From Rotaria socialis (taxonomy: Eukaryota; Rotifera; Eurotatoria; Philodinida; Philodinidae), in contig CAJNYU010002638.1 in the NCBI GenBank assembly GCA_905331475.1, positions 18,913-82,912 of the forward strand: 64,000 bases of DNA, in the 5' to 3' direction. The translations under genes and the position numbers were made by a program. Of this stretch, positions 32,690-46,700 are shown one piece after another. The notes beneath the pieces are model-generated. The model ran no database searches. It saw only the letters and a program-made list of their open reading frames with translations, and was not told the origin of the DNA. Every line of letters starts with the position of its first letter. The stretch's first letter is position 1.

Positions 32690-35656
32690 TTAAATAATAA
32701 TCGGTGGTCTACAAAGACATTTCGGCGGATTTAAATGATTCAATGACGTTGTGAATGGAATTTCATGATAGAAATGATAGGGTTGCTGTTCTTGACAACA
32801 ATTTGATTGTAGTGGCGAACGACAATAATAAAACATCGGCGTTATTGTCGATGCTGATTGTTGATTCGTACTCCCATTGATTGAACGTTCTTCTATCGAA
32901 CATAGTCCACCTATTTGTGTTGTATCTGACCCAGTTGTTTGATAATATGAATCTGTGGCAATTGTTTTTGATGAATTATGAAGAAATTTATCACGTTGTT
33001 TTATAATAAAAATAACAACTAATAAAAGTATGAGCAAAACAAAAACAATGCCACACGCAACGCCAGTTATTAAATATTGCATATCATTCAGGAATGATTT
33101 TTCAATAGATTTTGATGATGATGATGACGATAAAGATAACACTTTTTGTTCAAATTTGATTTCTTGCTTAGTTGGCGTAATTAAATTTCGACATAATGAT
33201 TGTTCATGAATTTGAAGGCATAGAGAATAATTTGTTGAAGATTTTAATTTTTCAAGTAGAAAATAATTTTCACTGGAATTTAAATAAAGTATGGGTAATT
33301 TATAACCATTTTCATAGACCATTAATTTTAATGGAGATGATATATAAGACCATTCCAGAATAGCTGTTTCAGAATCTTTTAGCCATGCATTAAATGATGA
33401 AATCATTTCATATTCAGTTGTTAACTCAGGAACATTTGTTGTCGTTACTGTACTTGTTGTTACAATTGAAATATGTTCACATTGAAATTCATGTTCTTCT
33501 AAAGAACCGATTTGTTTACTAGAAAGTTCTTTTGGTTGTGCACATATCCATTGAACGTAGGGAACAAGTTCAGATTGATAGTGTGTTAATAACCAATGAT
33601 ATAATGGTTTAATGTGACAATCACATTGGAGTGGATTTGAGCTAAGATCGAGTGTAATAAGTTGTGAGAGTTTATTGAATGTTTCATTATTAAATGGCAA
33701 TGTTGTTAAACGATTATTACCTAATTCAAATTCACGTAATGTTAATGGATATGCTGAAGGTATTTCTGTTAATTGATTACGTTGTAAATCAATCGCAATT
33801 AGTTGTGACATTAATGAAAATAAATTATCTGGTTTGATTTCAGTTAATAAATTTGATTGAAGTTTTAAACGTTCAAGATTTATTAAACGAGCAAATGCCG
33901 GTAGAGAATTTGATGTTAATGAACATGATTGAAAACTTATATTACGTAATGATGATTCAATACCAGAAAATGTATCGGTCGACAATGGTAGTAAAGGATT
34001 ACGATCCATGTTTAAATGTTCAAGTGAACGAGTGAATTTGAATAAACCTATGAAAACAAAAAAGAAACAAAGGTTTGCATTAGAAAAATAAATAGAACGA
34101 ATAAACATGTAAAATGTCATAGCTATGTATACTAGGCTTCAAATTGCAAGAGGCCAATTATGATATGTTCTCTGTCATATGATTGAACTTTTTTTTTCCT
34201 CCGAACTCTATAGTAATAGGAGTCAATGGACGTAGACTGTTTTTAATCAAACAAACGCACATTTTTGTCATTTCTTTTTCTTCAATTGGAATAGACTAAT
34301 TTCCTAGTCATTCAATCAAGTGTTCAGACTAATATATTTTTTTCTTAATGAAATTTATCTGTTGTATTTTTTCTTTTACAAAGACATTTTTTAAAAGATA
34401 CAATTTCAATTATCCTGATGATATCAACGAATCAATAGGATATTCAGAGATTAACATGACCTAAATCTCTGATGGAGCCGAATTTAGATAATGTAGTTTT
34501 TGTCAGCAGCGACAGGGCGAATTCAATTGTCTTCCTAATGGCACTACTATTACAAAAAGCTTCCTTCCTCGTACTAATGTATTCTCATCTTACAAAAATA
34601 TATTAAATCCTTTTTTTAGAAAATTTCAAAAATAAAATCTAGAAATTGTTTACCTTTCGGTATTGTTTTGATGTTATTTCTTGCTAAATTCAATCGTTTA
34701 AGTTTATATAAATGTTGAAAAGTATTTGAATTATTTAATAAAAAATCATTACTTTGTAATGATAAAGTTTCTAATGAATTATTTGGTGTTATTAAATTTT
34801 TATTAAATATTCTTATGGAATTAAAATCAAGTATTAATTCTTTCAATTGATTTGGTATTAAACCATTAATATTTTCTGATGTTAAAAGATTATTTTGTAC
34901 ATTTAAGATTTGTAAACTAGTCATATTTGTTATTGTTAATTTCATTAGACCATTATATGATAAATCTAAATATCGAAGATTTTTATTATTTACATTTGTT
35001 TCATATTGGTTGATGCGGTTATGCGATAATGATAATGTTTCCAGTGTTATTAAATGATTTATTACTAATGATATACGATTATCAAATTGATTATGATCAA
35101 GATATAAATGTCGTAATTGTTTTTCAATCGATTGAAATGCATTATTTTCAATTGCTTGTAAATTACAGGATTTTAATGATAAAATTTCTAATTTTTTCAT
35201 TTGTTCAAATGTATTTATTGATAATATTCGTAAATTTAAACCAGTTAATGTTAAACTTCTTATGTTAGCTAAGTTCGTTTTAATTGCTTCTGGTATTGTA
35301 TCAACAATTGATGAATCAAATTCTAATGTTAATTGTTCAAGATAATTTTCTAATTCACGAAATGCATTTTTATCGATAGATTTTAAACGATTGCCCGACA
35401 TAATTAAACGTTTAATACGTAAACTCTGAAATGCATTTGCGTGTATATGTGTTATCGCATTATCGGATAGAATAAGTTCATCGAATGCTAAATTAAATAA
35501 ACGATGAGATGAAAAGTCTGGGATTTCTGAAAGTGATTTTCGTGCACAATGAACATAACTTGAACCATCATCACGAATTCCTGATTGACATAAATCAAGA
35601 AGATTCAAGGCTAATGTAGGAGTTAGAAGAAATATGAATAAGATTTGTAATGGCAT
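32690..35656 (-). CDS. Single-pass LRR receptor with FN3-like domain
   Basis: Two exons, 34654-35656 and 32690-34047, are joined across a 606-base intron (GTAAAC ... TTTTCATAG). The join restores an LRR (IPKG|LFKFTRSLEHLNMDRNPL) in phase, giving 786 residues. Order: signal peptide (1-16); LRRs from about 60 to 470 of the x-L-x-x-L-x-L-x-x-N type; a cysteine-rich C-terminal LRR cap (about 472-524, NPLQCDCH ... WICAQP ... FQC); a Thr-rich linker; an FN3-like segment (about 555-622, ILEWSY ... STNYSLCLQI); a serine run; a transmembrane helix (about 660-683); and a roughly 100-residue cytoplasmic tail with no kinase or TIR domain. The architecture matches the FLRT/LRIT/ELFN type of adhesion or synaptic LRR proteins, so I infer a cell-surface recognition role. 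Ligand unknown. Confidence 0.85.
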
Positions 35657-35659
35657 TAT

Positions 35660-35808
35660 CTAGAAGACAAACAAAAAATAATCAGCAATACAATCTACAT
35701 GATTATCAGTGATTTACTATCAACTCATCATTAAATTATTCCTATTTGACAATAAAATATAAGATCTATCTAACTGAATAGACGTTTAATTTTTTTTTGT
35801 ATACTTAC
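35660..35808 (-). other. Probable 5' UTR intron of the LRR receptor gene
   Basis: On the minus strand GATGGTG is followed by GTAAGTATAC (donor at 35808). A T-rich acceptor TTGTCTTCTAG ends three bases before the start ATG at 35656. This implies an untranslated first exon upstream of 35808. Confidence 0.5.
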
Positions 35809-36684
35809 CACCATCGTCTTTTCGTTAATTATATGATAGTCCATTTTATCCTTCCGCATCCGGACATCGAAAATAAAACTTAACAGATAAATTCCACATT
35901 CGATAAATGAATGCCATTGTTTACACAAGAAAATATGCAAACAAAGTGTTTCTTCGTTGTAGACATACCTACATTCGACCACTTCCTATCATATACGTAC
36001 GTGTATGTACGTCTTAGCAAATACACATACACAAGAGCTTTTAGCCTTTCGGACACACGAATACGACGAGTGATGCTGATTACATCACGTCTTGTACACA
36101 ATACATACACTTCTCATTCGCTATTAAACCCTAAAAATAGGAACAAATAAAGCTCTTTATTTGTATACAACAAGAGAGAGAGAGGGGGAGAGGGAGAGAA
36201 AAAGAAAATAAGCATCTTCACGTGCCAACATTAGATTGAACACGGTCATAATAATCGATCATTTGAACCGACAGCTATAATTTTCGAGATTTAACTCTCA
36301 CACCTTTTTGAGTAGCATGTACACACATATACACGGTAGATGATACTTATCATTAATATCTATCTCTTTTTGTGATCTGCACTTGATCGCTTCGTATCAC
36401 CATTTGTCTTCTTCATCTTTTTCTTTATAGTCTTTAATCAAAAAAATATATATGTATATACCGACTCATACAACAACGTCGTTCTCTTAAATCAGAGATG
36501 AATGATGAGTTTGATATGAATCAAATTCATTGTATAGACACATGCCAAATCATGTGTATAAATAAAATGAAAAAAAGTTTGAGCATCTCTTTCGTTGTTG
36601 TTGTTGTCTATTCTGGGAACTTTACCTTCACAAACTACAGCTGTTGTTACTGCTGAGAGCCGCCTCCGGGAAGAGACAAGATGA

Positions 36685-36715
<31 letters not shown>

Positions 36716-39700
36716 TCAGACAGATAGTAGATAATGCTGATGGATCTTACTCACTCAACACTTAAGTGAGTAGAGAGACATATCGTAACAAGAGAGAAAA
36801 AAAACGAATACAAATTATGACAAATCGATTCGCCAAGTTAAAATAGAATATCATTGATGTGTTAAAAAACATAGTAGCTGACTTCTATTTCTACACTGTT
36901 TTTTTTTCTTCTTCTTCTCTTTTAAACTTCATGTTTCATTCTATCCTCTTCATCGTGTATTTCATAACGGAAAAGATATAGCCCTCGTAAATCACCTACT
37001 GATCTCCGGTAACACGCCGAAAAGGAAGACTTATCCCTACCTTTTTTTTACTCATCTTTTGTATAGATATATGTCATAGAAAGAAGGTCATATATTCGCC
37101 ACAGCCCAACATGGGGTAAAGAGTTACAAAATGACGAATGAACGAACGATAGAAAGCAAGAAAAAGAAAGAGAATAAAAAAGAACAAGAGCGCGAAAATT
37201 CTCACTGATGCAGAGTAAATGAACAAATGCGAAAGAGAAGAGAAACTTCTAATCCTTCACTTATTATATGTAGAAACAAGAGAGTGTCATTCTTTATCGC
37301 CTTACAATTAACCTCCTCTTTTCGACTTTGTTCATCAAAACGACCGACAGTTGCGCGTTCATATATATATACATACATATATATTCACAAACGTATCAAT
37401 AGCTATGCTAATTGAAAAACGCATCATCTAGAACGAGAGGAAAAAGGCGAACTCATGTGTGACGAAAGCGAGAAAGACATGGCGGATGGATTACACAGAC
37501 ATGAGCTAAATGGATTTTCAATCAGTAACAAGGAAACAAAAAGATGATGGCGGTCATTCAATCAGTTAACAAGAAACTCTATTTGTATTCGACACGTCAC
37601 GATTATGTGACATTTCCCATAAAAGAGAGAGAGGAAAAAAGAAAGAGAAATATTCATGTAACTCATTTGTGCTAATCGAATGTGTTCAATACATTTATGC
37701 ATAAGAATAGTCTCTAGTGGGGTAGTACCCCAACGATTTCCTTCTTCTGCTGTCTCGCTCTCTCTCTCCGGTGCTGTCCAGACGATGGCAACTTTATTTT
37801 TCAATTGTTCTTGCGCAGTCACAACAATTGTCGTCTATAGTAAACAGTTAAAAGAAAAAGAAATCGGGGTACACACACACGACAATTAGAGAGAGTTGTT
37901 ATTGTTACGACAATGAATGCATACATATATATGTGTATATACAAACTGAAAAGAAGTCTTACTGCCTATTAGACGAATGAAGTGCGATGACAATGATGAC
38001 CGAGGCTCAAAGTGTCGAAACTATATAAGAGTCGGTCATGAAATTCAATTGAATGAAAATAAAGACGATGAAGTCATACAAGAAAAATGATGTATGTTTG
38101 TATTTGAATGTCGAACAAAAAAGAAAAACACCAAAAGGTGTCGAGATATTTGTCTGAATTAAAAGCAAATGCATTAACGTGCGATAGATACTATTAAAAG
38201 ATTGCGAAGCTAATGTGTTATTATTTCACGTTCAAATGCTACATATTTTTCAATTAATTAAATTTCATCGATAAACATTTCCTGTATTTTTTTTGCGAAG
38301 ATCTAATTTGTAAAAATCATAGAGTAGTACATACTTCGAATTATACCAATACGATAAAGACAAAGTAAAATGTTTAAGTGCTTTACCTACTCATTGTACA
38401 GATGGCTCCCTTACTTACCTTCTCAAGAGTGTGCGCGCACCAGCTGTGTGCCATTCATTGACACCCCATTAATGTCCTTCCCTTTCTCGCTCGTTCATTT
38501 AGATCGAAATGTACAGGAGACAAAGATTTGCAAATCTCTTTTTCTCTTTCTCGCTTCTTTTCTTGGCCGAGGGTCATTTGTATATATATGTGTGTGTATA
38601 TATGTGTGGCAAAATCAATTCGCATTCCTAATCATATGTTGATGGTGATGACACGCGTACGATAGCACATTCAGTTTGTTATTTCTAGCTGCTATGTTCA
38701 TACTCCCCATACACATCTGCAAATGTTCATCATTGCATTCAGATAGAGCAGATTCACAATTAAGCTCTTGTTTTATCTCAAGGCTACTCTACATTCTTAT
38801 CTCAATCTTTGACCACCACATGTATATACCATGAATGTTTTCACAATGATGAAAATGACTGACAGATCTATTTCATCTTTTTTCTTCTAATAGAGAGAAA
38901 AAAATCTTCCTAAGATAATTGAATTTCTGATTTTCAATCAATTAAAATAAAACCTCACTCGATGATTGGCATTTGATTAGATATCAACACTGCAATTATC
39001 ACTGTACGTAGAATGATTGTACAAATATGTATAGCTATATATATATATAAATGAATAGAAATAAAAGAATGAATGACGAGCCATACGAACGTACAAGACA
39101 AACAATAGCCATACCAGTTCAAGATACCAAATGTCATTCTATTCAATTACAACACATGCCAACTCCGCCCCTATAGTTTTCTTCCTATTTTTCTAAACAC
39201 ATCTGCCCATTGTCGCCAAGCTTATGCAATAATGACGAAAGAAGAAACTCTTGTCTTCAAGACAGATGTTTGAACGACAGCGATCATTAAGAAAAGAGCG
39301 ATATACATCAAACATATATCTACCGGTAGGTGGTGATGAGAGCAATTGAATGGCACATACGCACGGCAAGAAGCCATGCGCTTTTTCTTTTTTATCCATT
39401 TTTCAATGCTGCGACGACAATGACAATGCATACATTTTTTTACATGTTTTAAAAGAAAAACTAGAAGCAATAACTAACTTTCACTTTTATTTATGTTTTC
39501 TTTTTAGTTACACTAGAATAGTAATAATAAAGCTAAGATTATATTATATATACGCCTCAAGCAATCATTGGCGGCGACATTCAGATTACTACTAATAATC
39601 ACTAGGAATATATTGCGCGACATAGACGACAAAAGAAAGGTTACATTTTAAATATATATAATTGAAAAAAAAACTCAATGTGACATAGCGTCTCTGTGTA

Positions 39701-42289
39701 CACAATGTAAAGAAGCTCAATTTTGAATACTATCATAGAAGCAAAGAGGATCGATTTCATTCATATATATATATATATATAGCTAGCTATAGCTCGTATA
39801 GATATGTATTGAACGCCACGAAAAAGAAAGAAAAGGTCAATTTCGACAGATTACAAGTCTCCTCAATCAATCAGCTTTGAATATGAAAGATAAAGAATAG
39901 ACAAAGTAGACAAACAGACAACAAAAAAAAACGTAAAAGAGCAGATCTCAAGAGAATAGTGGTGTCGATGTCTGACTGTCACCTGTTTGATTGTGCATGC
40001 ATAACGAATGGATACTTACTCATCTTGCTATATAACGAACCGACAGTCAGACAGACAGACAGACAGGTCTACATCAGACATGCATACTTGTACAGAGACG
40101 CACAGAGATAATTTTCAAAGAGAAAAATACTTGATGTGTTCATGAACAATGTATTTTCTCACTTTCATGAATGTGTCATAGGCTTTTAGAATGAAACATG
40201 ACAGCATTATTTATTAGAATAAAAAGAATGTTTTTTAGATGATTGATTTCAATGACAACGGTATTCAATAGAAGAAATAGAAAATATCAATAGAAAAGTT
40301 TAATATCATAAAATTTCTTTAAGTAAACATTTTTGTTGTAATTATAATTGTTATTATAACCTCTCTACTATGAAGATATCTATAGTCACAAGGGAGTATT
40401 TTCAAATGATCGATTGCTCTCTCATTTATTATGAGTATACTGTAGGTTATTGACCATCGTGATTTCGCATATGGCCACAAGAAATCACTATACGAATCAT
40501 TATAAACTGCTTCTCTACGAAAACCGAAATTTTTAAACAAATAAAATGTATTTTCTTTTTACTCGGAAGAAGCATGATCGATTTTGCACAGTGCATTAAC
40601 TGTTGATGGGAAACAGATTGATCAGTGGATATCAATTGAATATGTTACAAAATATATTTTATAAACTATAACAGTAAAAAAATAGTAGCACTAAATTATT
40701 TTATCACAATAAACATCTATGACAGTAGTATTCAGCAAAAAAGCTACAATGTTTCTTTTGTATTAGAAAAGAAATTTACACAAGAGAATTTGTAGCATAC
40801 TTTCTATCAATAGTGTCGCAATCTTTACATTAAATAATGATGAGAATATGAATGAAAGTTTATTGTATTGGTTTTATGCATTTTTATTCCCGAAGGATAA
40901 TATTAGTTACACATAATCTATTTTCTTTTCTTATATTCATAGAAAAAAAAAATGATCATTTCAGATGAAAGAAGTGTAGTTTAAACAATTTTTCATCATT
41001 TTTAGTTTACTTGAGAAGAAAAAATGCCATCTTCACTTATTTATCAATTACAATATCATTTGAGAACAGTGCTCATGAAAGTTGTGTCTAAATTGATTTT
41101 TTTAATGATACAAAACAAGGAACGCATTCTAGCTATTCTCATCGATCAATTCTTTTTCTTTTTCTTTTATTTTTTAAATAATAAATTGTACAATTGTATT
41201 GTTTACTGTAATAAAAATTGTACCAGGCGGTGTTGATGATGTGTACAGTAGACGGCGGTATTCCTAAATAGCCAAAGAAAACATTAAAGACATCGAGAAA
41301 AACAGCAGTGCAACATATGAATTCTCTATTGTACTCCTCTCAATTGAAGACTAAAGAACAAAATTACACATATACAATCATATTGTTGAAAGCGACAACT
41401 TGTTTAATGAAATGGAAACGAATATGAATAATGAATAATGCATCGATCGCTTAACATCAGCAATATATGACATTTCATTATCAAAATAATATCGTCGTTT
41501 TCTTTTAAAATTACATATAAACGATAAATTTAGAGAGAGAGAGAGCCGCTACAATGCAGTAAACCAATCTGGTTACATATACACACATTTCTTTGTAATT
41601 ATACAATAAAAGAATAATGTTCAATCTATTATAAATTTCTAAAAATCAACTACATTGCATTAAAAAAAGAATGATCCCGTTTGAGTTGTATTGAAGATCT
41701 AACAACTTGCCCGTGCTATTCTCTGCTCGATTTTTATCTTAAGGGTTTCCGCAGACGATCTGATTACTGCAGTAGAAACTAGAAAATATTTTAGAATAAA
41801 ATGCAATGACATGTATCTTTACAAATTACGATGAAAAAATGTCATTGATTTCTAGCATGAATAATTCTACACCTTCTAATGTTGCACGAAACATGTGGAT
41901 TTTTTAGTACCAAAAGAGCAGGACCTTCCGGTTCAAATCGGAAACGTTAATCGCCAAGTTGATTTGTGATACGAAATTTCACGTATTTTAAAAAACTATC
42001 ATTGGTTTAGTACATCAACTTCGAACTCTTAGACTGATTTGCGGTACTAACAAAATGTTTCGTTGAAAAATATCAGAACGCTGTTAATTCTTCCAAACTT
42101 GGAAAAGTGTTGTATAATTAAAAGGAAACGATTTCCACTTCTCCGACGCTGAAATTATTGAGTGCAAATATGCAGAACCACTAAAGTTCAGCAAGAAACC
42201 TATTCTTTTGATAGTGTAGATAGTAAGAATCATATACATAAGCAGCGGAAGGTATAGCCTTACTCAAAAACAAATCTGAGACTACTTTG

Positions 42290-42415
42290 AAAGAAAGAAA
42301 AGGAGTTCTGCAAGACTTTTTAAGGCTCTGTTTTTTATTCAGGTTCAAAACCCCCTAAAAATAGTTCCAGGCGAAAAAAAGGGGCTCTAAAACCTTCCAC
42401 AGCACCTTATTTTCT
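42290..42415. repeat. Fragment of the AGGTTC/GAACC minisatellite family
   Basis: AAAAGGAGTTCTGCA at about 42299 is identical to the start of the larger array at about 53396. It is followed by similarly spaced GGTTC- and GAACC-like motifs (CAGGTTCAAAACC, TAGTTCCAGGC, AAAACCTTCC). A short degenerate copy of the same repeat family. Confidence 0.6.
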
Positions 42416-42623
42416 TTCCGAATATGTCACATACAACTTTAGCGTTATTTGCAAAAGACGAACCCGGAATTCCTGCTCTTCGCCAATAATTGACGAAGGG
42501 CGGTATAATTGTTCCATATACAGTGAAAATTTCCAGCATCGATCTCTTGTTAATTAAGCGTTTTCTAGGAGCAAAGTTATTGAATGATTCATGTAATTTC
42601 AGTAGTTCCATATGTCGAGACAA
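42387..42623 (-). CDS. Unrecognised short ORF, possible exon
   Basis: The 78-residue ORF contains FAPRKRLINKRSMLEIFTVY and FVNYWRRAGIPGSSFANNAK, more protein-like than its surroundings. A plausible acceptor (TTTTAATTACTATAG) lies just upstream at about 42637, so it could be an internal or last exon. It overlaps the minisatellite fragment at its 3' end. I recognise no family. It may be a transposase remnant. Confidence 0.2.
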   Translation of the reverse strand: MSRHMELLKLHESFNNFAPRKRLINKRSMLEIFTVYGTIIPPFVNYWRRAGIPGSSFANNAKVVCDIFGKKIRCCGRF

Positions 42624-43036
42624 AAATTCTATAGTAATTAAAACTTATAAAAGTATGTAACTGTAGAAAATTTCAATTCATTCTATACAGCCAATTTCGA
42701 GATATAGCTGGATAACGACACTTGATGCAAGCAGTCGACTTTTGGGCTTTTACGTAAAATGCTCTTAAAAAGTCGAAATTTCAATACTTGCCAGAATTGC
42801 TTCCGTGAAAATTCTGAGAACTCTTCCCTCTTGAACGTATATTTAATTCAGGAGAATCAGACGATATCTTTTGAGCATTGATCCTACGATTCGGCCATCC
42901 TTTACGTGACCTGGCTCTTATATCCATCGTATATTTCAGTCTAGCTTAACATGCCACAAACATATTACGTTTGCTCCTTATCAAATTCCATATGCCCACA
43001 TACCTTATTTGTTCTATCACTACTCGTTTAATCATA

Positions 43037-43252
43037 TTATCTCACTAACGTTACACCAAAACACAACACTCCACTAAGTTTCATCGTTAGAAGAAACTCC
43101 GTTGCAGAAGCAAAACCTATAGTTAGTTGTTTACTAAGACAGCAACACAACCAACTGCAGGTCGAATCAGGTATGCAAGAGCCAGTCCATATTACTGCGT
43201 GACAGTAAACGAAAATACATGATACAAGCGTGAGAGTACGTATAAATTGCAT
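43037..43252 (-). CDS. Possible small secreted cysteine-rich peptide
   Basis: A 71-residue ORF starts with a convincing signal-peptide profile (MQFIRTLTLVSCIFVYCHAV), followed by a cysteine cluster (CIPDSTCSWLCCC). The second half is hydrophobic and less convincing. No family is recognised and codon evidence is too thin to exclude chance. Confidence 0.25.
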   Translation of the reverse strand: MQFIRTLTLVSCIFVYCHAVIWTGSCIPDSTCSWLCCCLSKQLTIGFASATEFLLTMKLSGVLCFGVTLVR

Positions 43253-43720
43253 GCTCTGTATTTTCCAGTTGTTGATTTCACGTCGAGAATGAAAAGAAAA
43301 CGAAACGCATAATCCAAAGCATACGGGATTTTATATTGCTTCTTTCAGTAGAACTCATTCATGGATGGCTTCATTAGTAATGAGATAGATAGACATCACT
43401 ATTCCTTTCATTTGCGTTTAAATCACGATCTTTGTAAAAAGGTGAAATTCCGTAACGGACTGTATTTTTAGGTTTACTGTTTCATGCTACTATATCTGTT
43501 CAGAACTGACCTAATATTTTGAAAGCTTGTTCAAAACTGAACAACTTTCGTATGCTTAGTCACTGTAAATACAAGGGTTTAAGGAATATATGTACTAGAA
43601 ACATTGTTTATAAGAGTTTTAGACAGGTGGAATCACATTTTTCGAGGATACCGATATATCATTCGCAAAACGACCACCCTCCTTTCATGTCTATTGGGGA
43701 AAAACAAGGGCATAGTAGTT

Positions 43721-46700
43721 CTAAATATTTTCATATATAAATCGTCCTTTTCTTTGAAGTTGTTGAAGTTGATTTTGGTAGAATATGGTTTCTTCATGAT
43801 GCATTCCGAAAGCAGACTCTGCAGTTTGAAAAGCTTTTTCAGCGTTATCAATGGCTTCCGCATGACGCTCGAGATGATCTAATTCTGTTGCCATATTATT
43901 GTAAGTTTTAGCTAATAATTGGTAGTTATTAGGTAGACGATTGATGATGTTGTCAAGTGCTTTCTCGTAGAAAAGCAACGCGAGTGAGTGGTTATCCATA
44001 GAACAATTTTGACTACCATAGTTGTTGTAGAATATAGCCAAAGATGGGTTGTCAGGAGGCAGAGAGTTTTGATGGAGTTCAACGAGCTTATCAAGTCCTT
44101 GAAACATACCTAGAACATTTTCCCTTATCGCATCTGAACTGCTCGTGCCGTCAAGGATAGAAGAAATTTCTGCTTCATCTGTTGAACACAGATTTTGTAA
44201 ACTAACAAGGCTCTTTTTCAAACATTCTGAAACATTACTTCCATAGTCTAGTGCTTGATTTTGTTCAGCGAGGTTAATAGGTGCTCCAAAAAGCGTCGAA
44301 GGATTGGTTGAAAGGAGTTCTCGCTGATCCTGCAATACTCTGTCTAAGTTCGGTACTACAGATGTCAGACTTTTTAATAGTGAATGTGCTCTATTCAGAT
44401 CTTCTTCTGTCCAATTCTCTACTTGCTGATCTGATGAAAACAATCTCTGTGCGCCTTCAAAAGTACCACCAAGTTGCGACATTAGGTCCGAATAAGAATT
44501 CATGGATTGACGTAAAGTGTTACTTGTATCAGTATTAATAGCAAGAGATGAATGATTCTGATGAGCTGAATGTGATTTCTGCTCGATCTTAGTCGCTTTA
44601 CTCATTGCTGAGCATCCAGTTATATAATCTCCCATCCAGAAACTTAACTGACCGAGGTTGCTATAAATTCTGGCCAATGTAGCATGATTAGGTGGAAGAT
44701 ACTTCTGCAAAAGTTCGAGCGCTTTTTCATAATACAATTTCGCCTTTGAAAAATTTCCCATTGCTTGATACAATATACCAAGGCCATTATAGGTTATTGC
44801 CAAGTATTGAGGATTGGGAGTGACCGCTCTCTCTTGATTTGCCAATGTTTTTTCGAAGTGTACCAATGCTTTTGAGTAGTTTCCTAACATAGTATACACC
44901 CAGGCAATATACGAGTCGTTTACTACTAGTAGTGGATGATCTTCTGGAAAAGATTTCTGAAGAATTCTGTGCGCTTTCTTATAAGCCGTGAGCGCATCAG
45001 AATACTTGCCAGTGAATTGATAAACGATACCGATATTGCTATGAACAATTCCTAAGTTGGGATGATTGGCTGGAAGTGACTTCTGTTGAATCTTTAGTGC
45101 CTTCTCAAAACATTCATGTCCTACTTGACAGTTACCCACACAAGTTTGCACCATACCTATGCTATTATGAATCATGCCCAAGTCCGGATGATCAGCTGGA
45201 ATAGATTTGTGAAAAATTTCGAGTGCTCTTTCAAGATGTGTGATGGCAGAAACATTGTTTCCAATCGATTGATATACAAGGCCAATATTTGCGTAAGTGT
45301 ATCCTAAGCAAGGATGATTTGTAGGTAATGACTTTTGCTGAATCACTAGTGCTTCCTCATAACTCTTAAGTGCCATAATATTATCACCCATCATATAATA
45401 TGTCGTAGCTGCATTGTTATAAGTCATAGATAAATTGGCCTGGTCTGCTGGCGAAGATCTTAGCTGTATCTCAAGCGACATTTCAACGTATGACAATGAT
45501 GTTTTATAATCTCCGATGGCTCGCTGTATCAAACCAAATGTGTTGTAAATTGTAGAAAACAGTAGATGATCTGATGGGAATATATCGCGCAACGTTTCAA
45601 GCAAGCTTTGCAATTGTTTAAGCGCACTTGAGTATTTCCCCAAAAGATGCTCCGTTGCTACCATATTCAAATTGAGCACAAGATTTAAACAATAATCCTC
45701 AAAGCCATTACCATGAACATTTTCTGAACATAAGGCACCATAGATTTCAAGAGCTTTCTCGTATTTTCCCATTCTTATCATTAATTCAGCGATGGAATAC
45801 CAACCGGAAGCTTCTTTCATTTCATTTCTAATATAATTGGTCAGAGATGTCAGTTCAGAATCATCGTCACTAGTAAATTTCAGATTCACCTCCCACAATC
45901 GATCCTGGATTTCAATAATTTCACCAATACGGAAAACACTTGGCATTGAAAATAATACCTCTCGTTCTTCGACAAACGCACTGTCATCTTGAATCAGTGC
46001 ATAAGGTGTGGAAGAAACCTTTGGATCGATTTCCATTTGAAATAAAATTCCTATATTACCACTTTTCTGTAGATTGCTTTCGGCCAACAATAATGCAACC
46101 TCTCTATCAGCACTCGTCGATAGAAAGTTGTTAAATGACAGAAGACAACCTTTTCGTTCTTTAATTTTGTTAAAATCGGCAACTGATAGTCCTTGGCCTC
46201 GATAGACATATTTCTTTGTAGTTTTATCAGTTTCTGAATATTTCCGCTCAATATCTCGATGAAGATCGCGAAGAAAAAATCCCATTTCAATCATGAACTC
46301 TGTATCTTGTGTTCGTAAAGCTTGATTCAATTGAGTATACACAAAGTACTCTTTTGTATACCACCAAATGGGTGCATGTTCACCATAAGAGCGTTGAAAT
46401 CCATATATTTTCTCTGTTTGTAATGGTTCATCAAAAACACGATTCAAACAGAATCGTGTGAATCTTTCTCGAGCTTTTGGATCATGTTCAATTTCAAGAA
46501 TAGCTTTTTTGAGTAATGTGGTATACATAAACGATTGATCTAATTGATCGAAATTATGACCACACTTTGTAGAAACAATACTGAATAATGCCGAGTCATT
46601 TACCAACTGACACAAGTCTCTTTTCAATGCTCCACACATAGATTCAATTTCGAAAAATATTCCTTTTACTTTGTTTTCTTTGAATGTCCATTGATCATCA

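Larger units (their letters stand above)
35810..43720. other. Long gene-poor, microsatellite-rich stretch
   Basis: About 7.9 kb without a gene I would defend. It holds TA/TATA runs (about 36690-36716, 37360-37384, 39035-39048, 39762-39781), GA runs (36170-36205), CAGA runs (about 40045-40064) and TGTG/TATG tracts. The left part lies upstream of the LRR receptor and may carry its promoter, first untranslated exon and distal control sequence. Two weak ORFs (42387-42623 and 43037-43252) and a minisatellite fragment (about 42290-42415) are listed separately. Confidence 0.5.

Noticed and set aside
37227..39600. Several 60-90-residue ORFs in the microsatellite-rich region
   Set aside because: They are rich in repeat-encoded residues and both strands are equally open; none has a domain.
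41931..41960. B-box-like GGTTCAAATCGG suggesting a tRNA
   Set aside because: The T-arm does not form with a 7-base loop, and no A box or acceptor stem could be placed.
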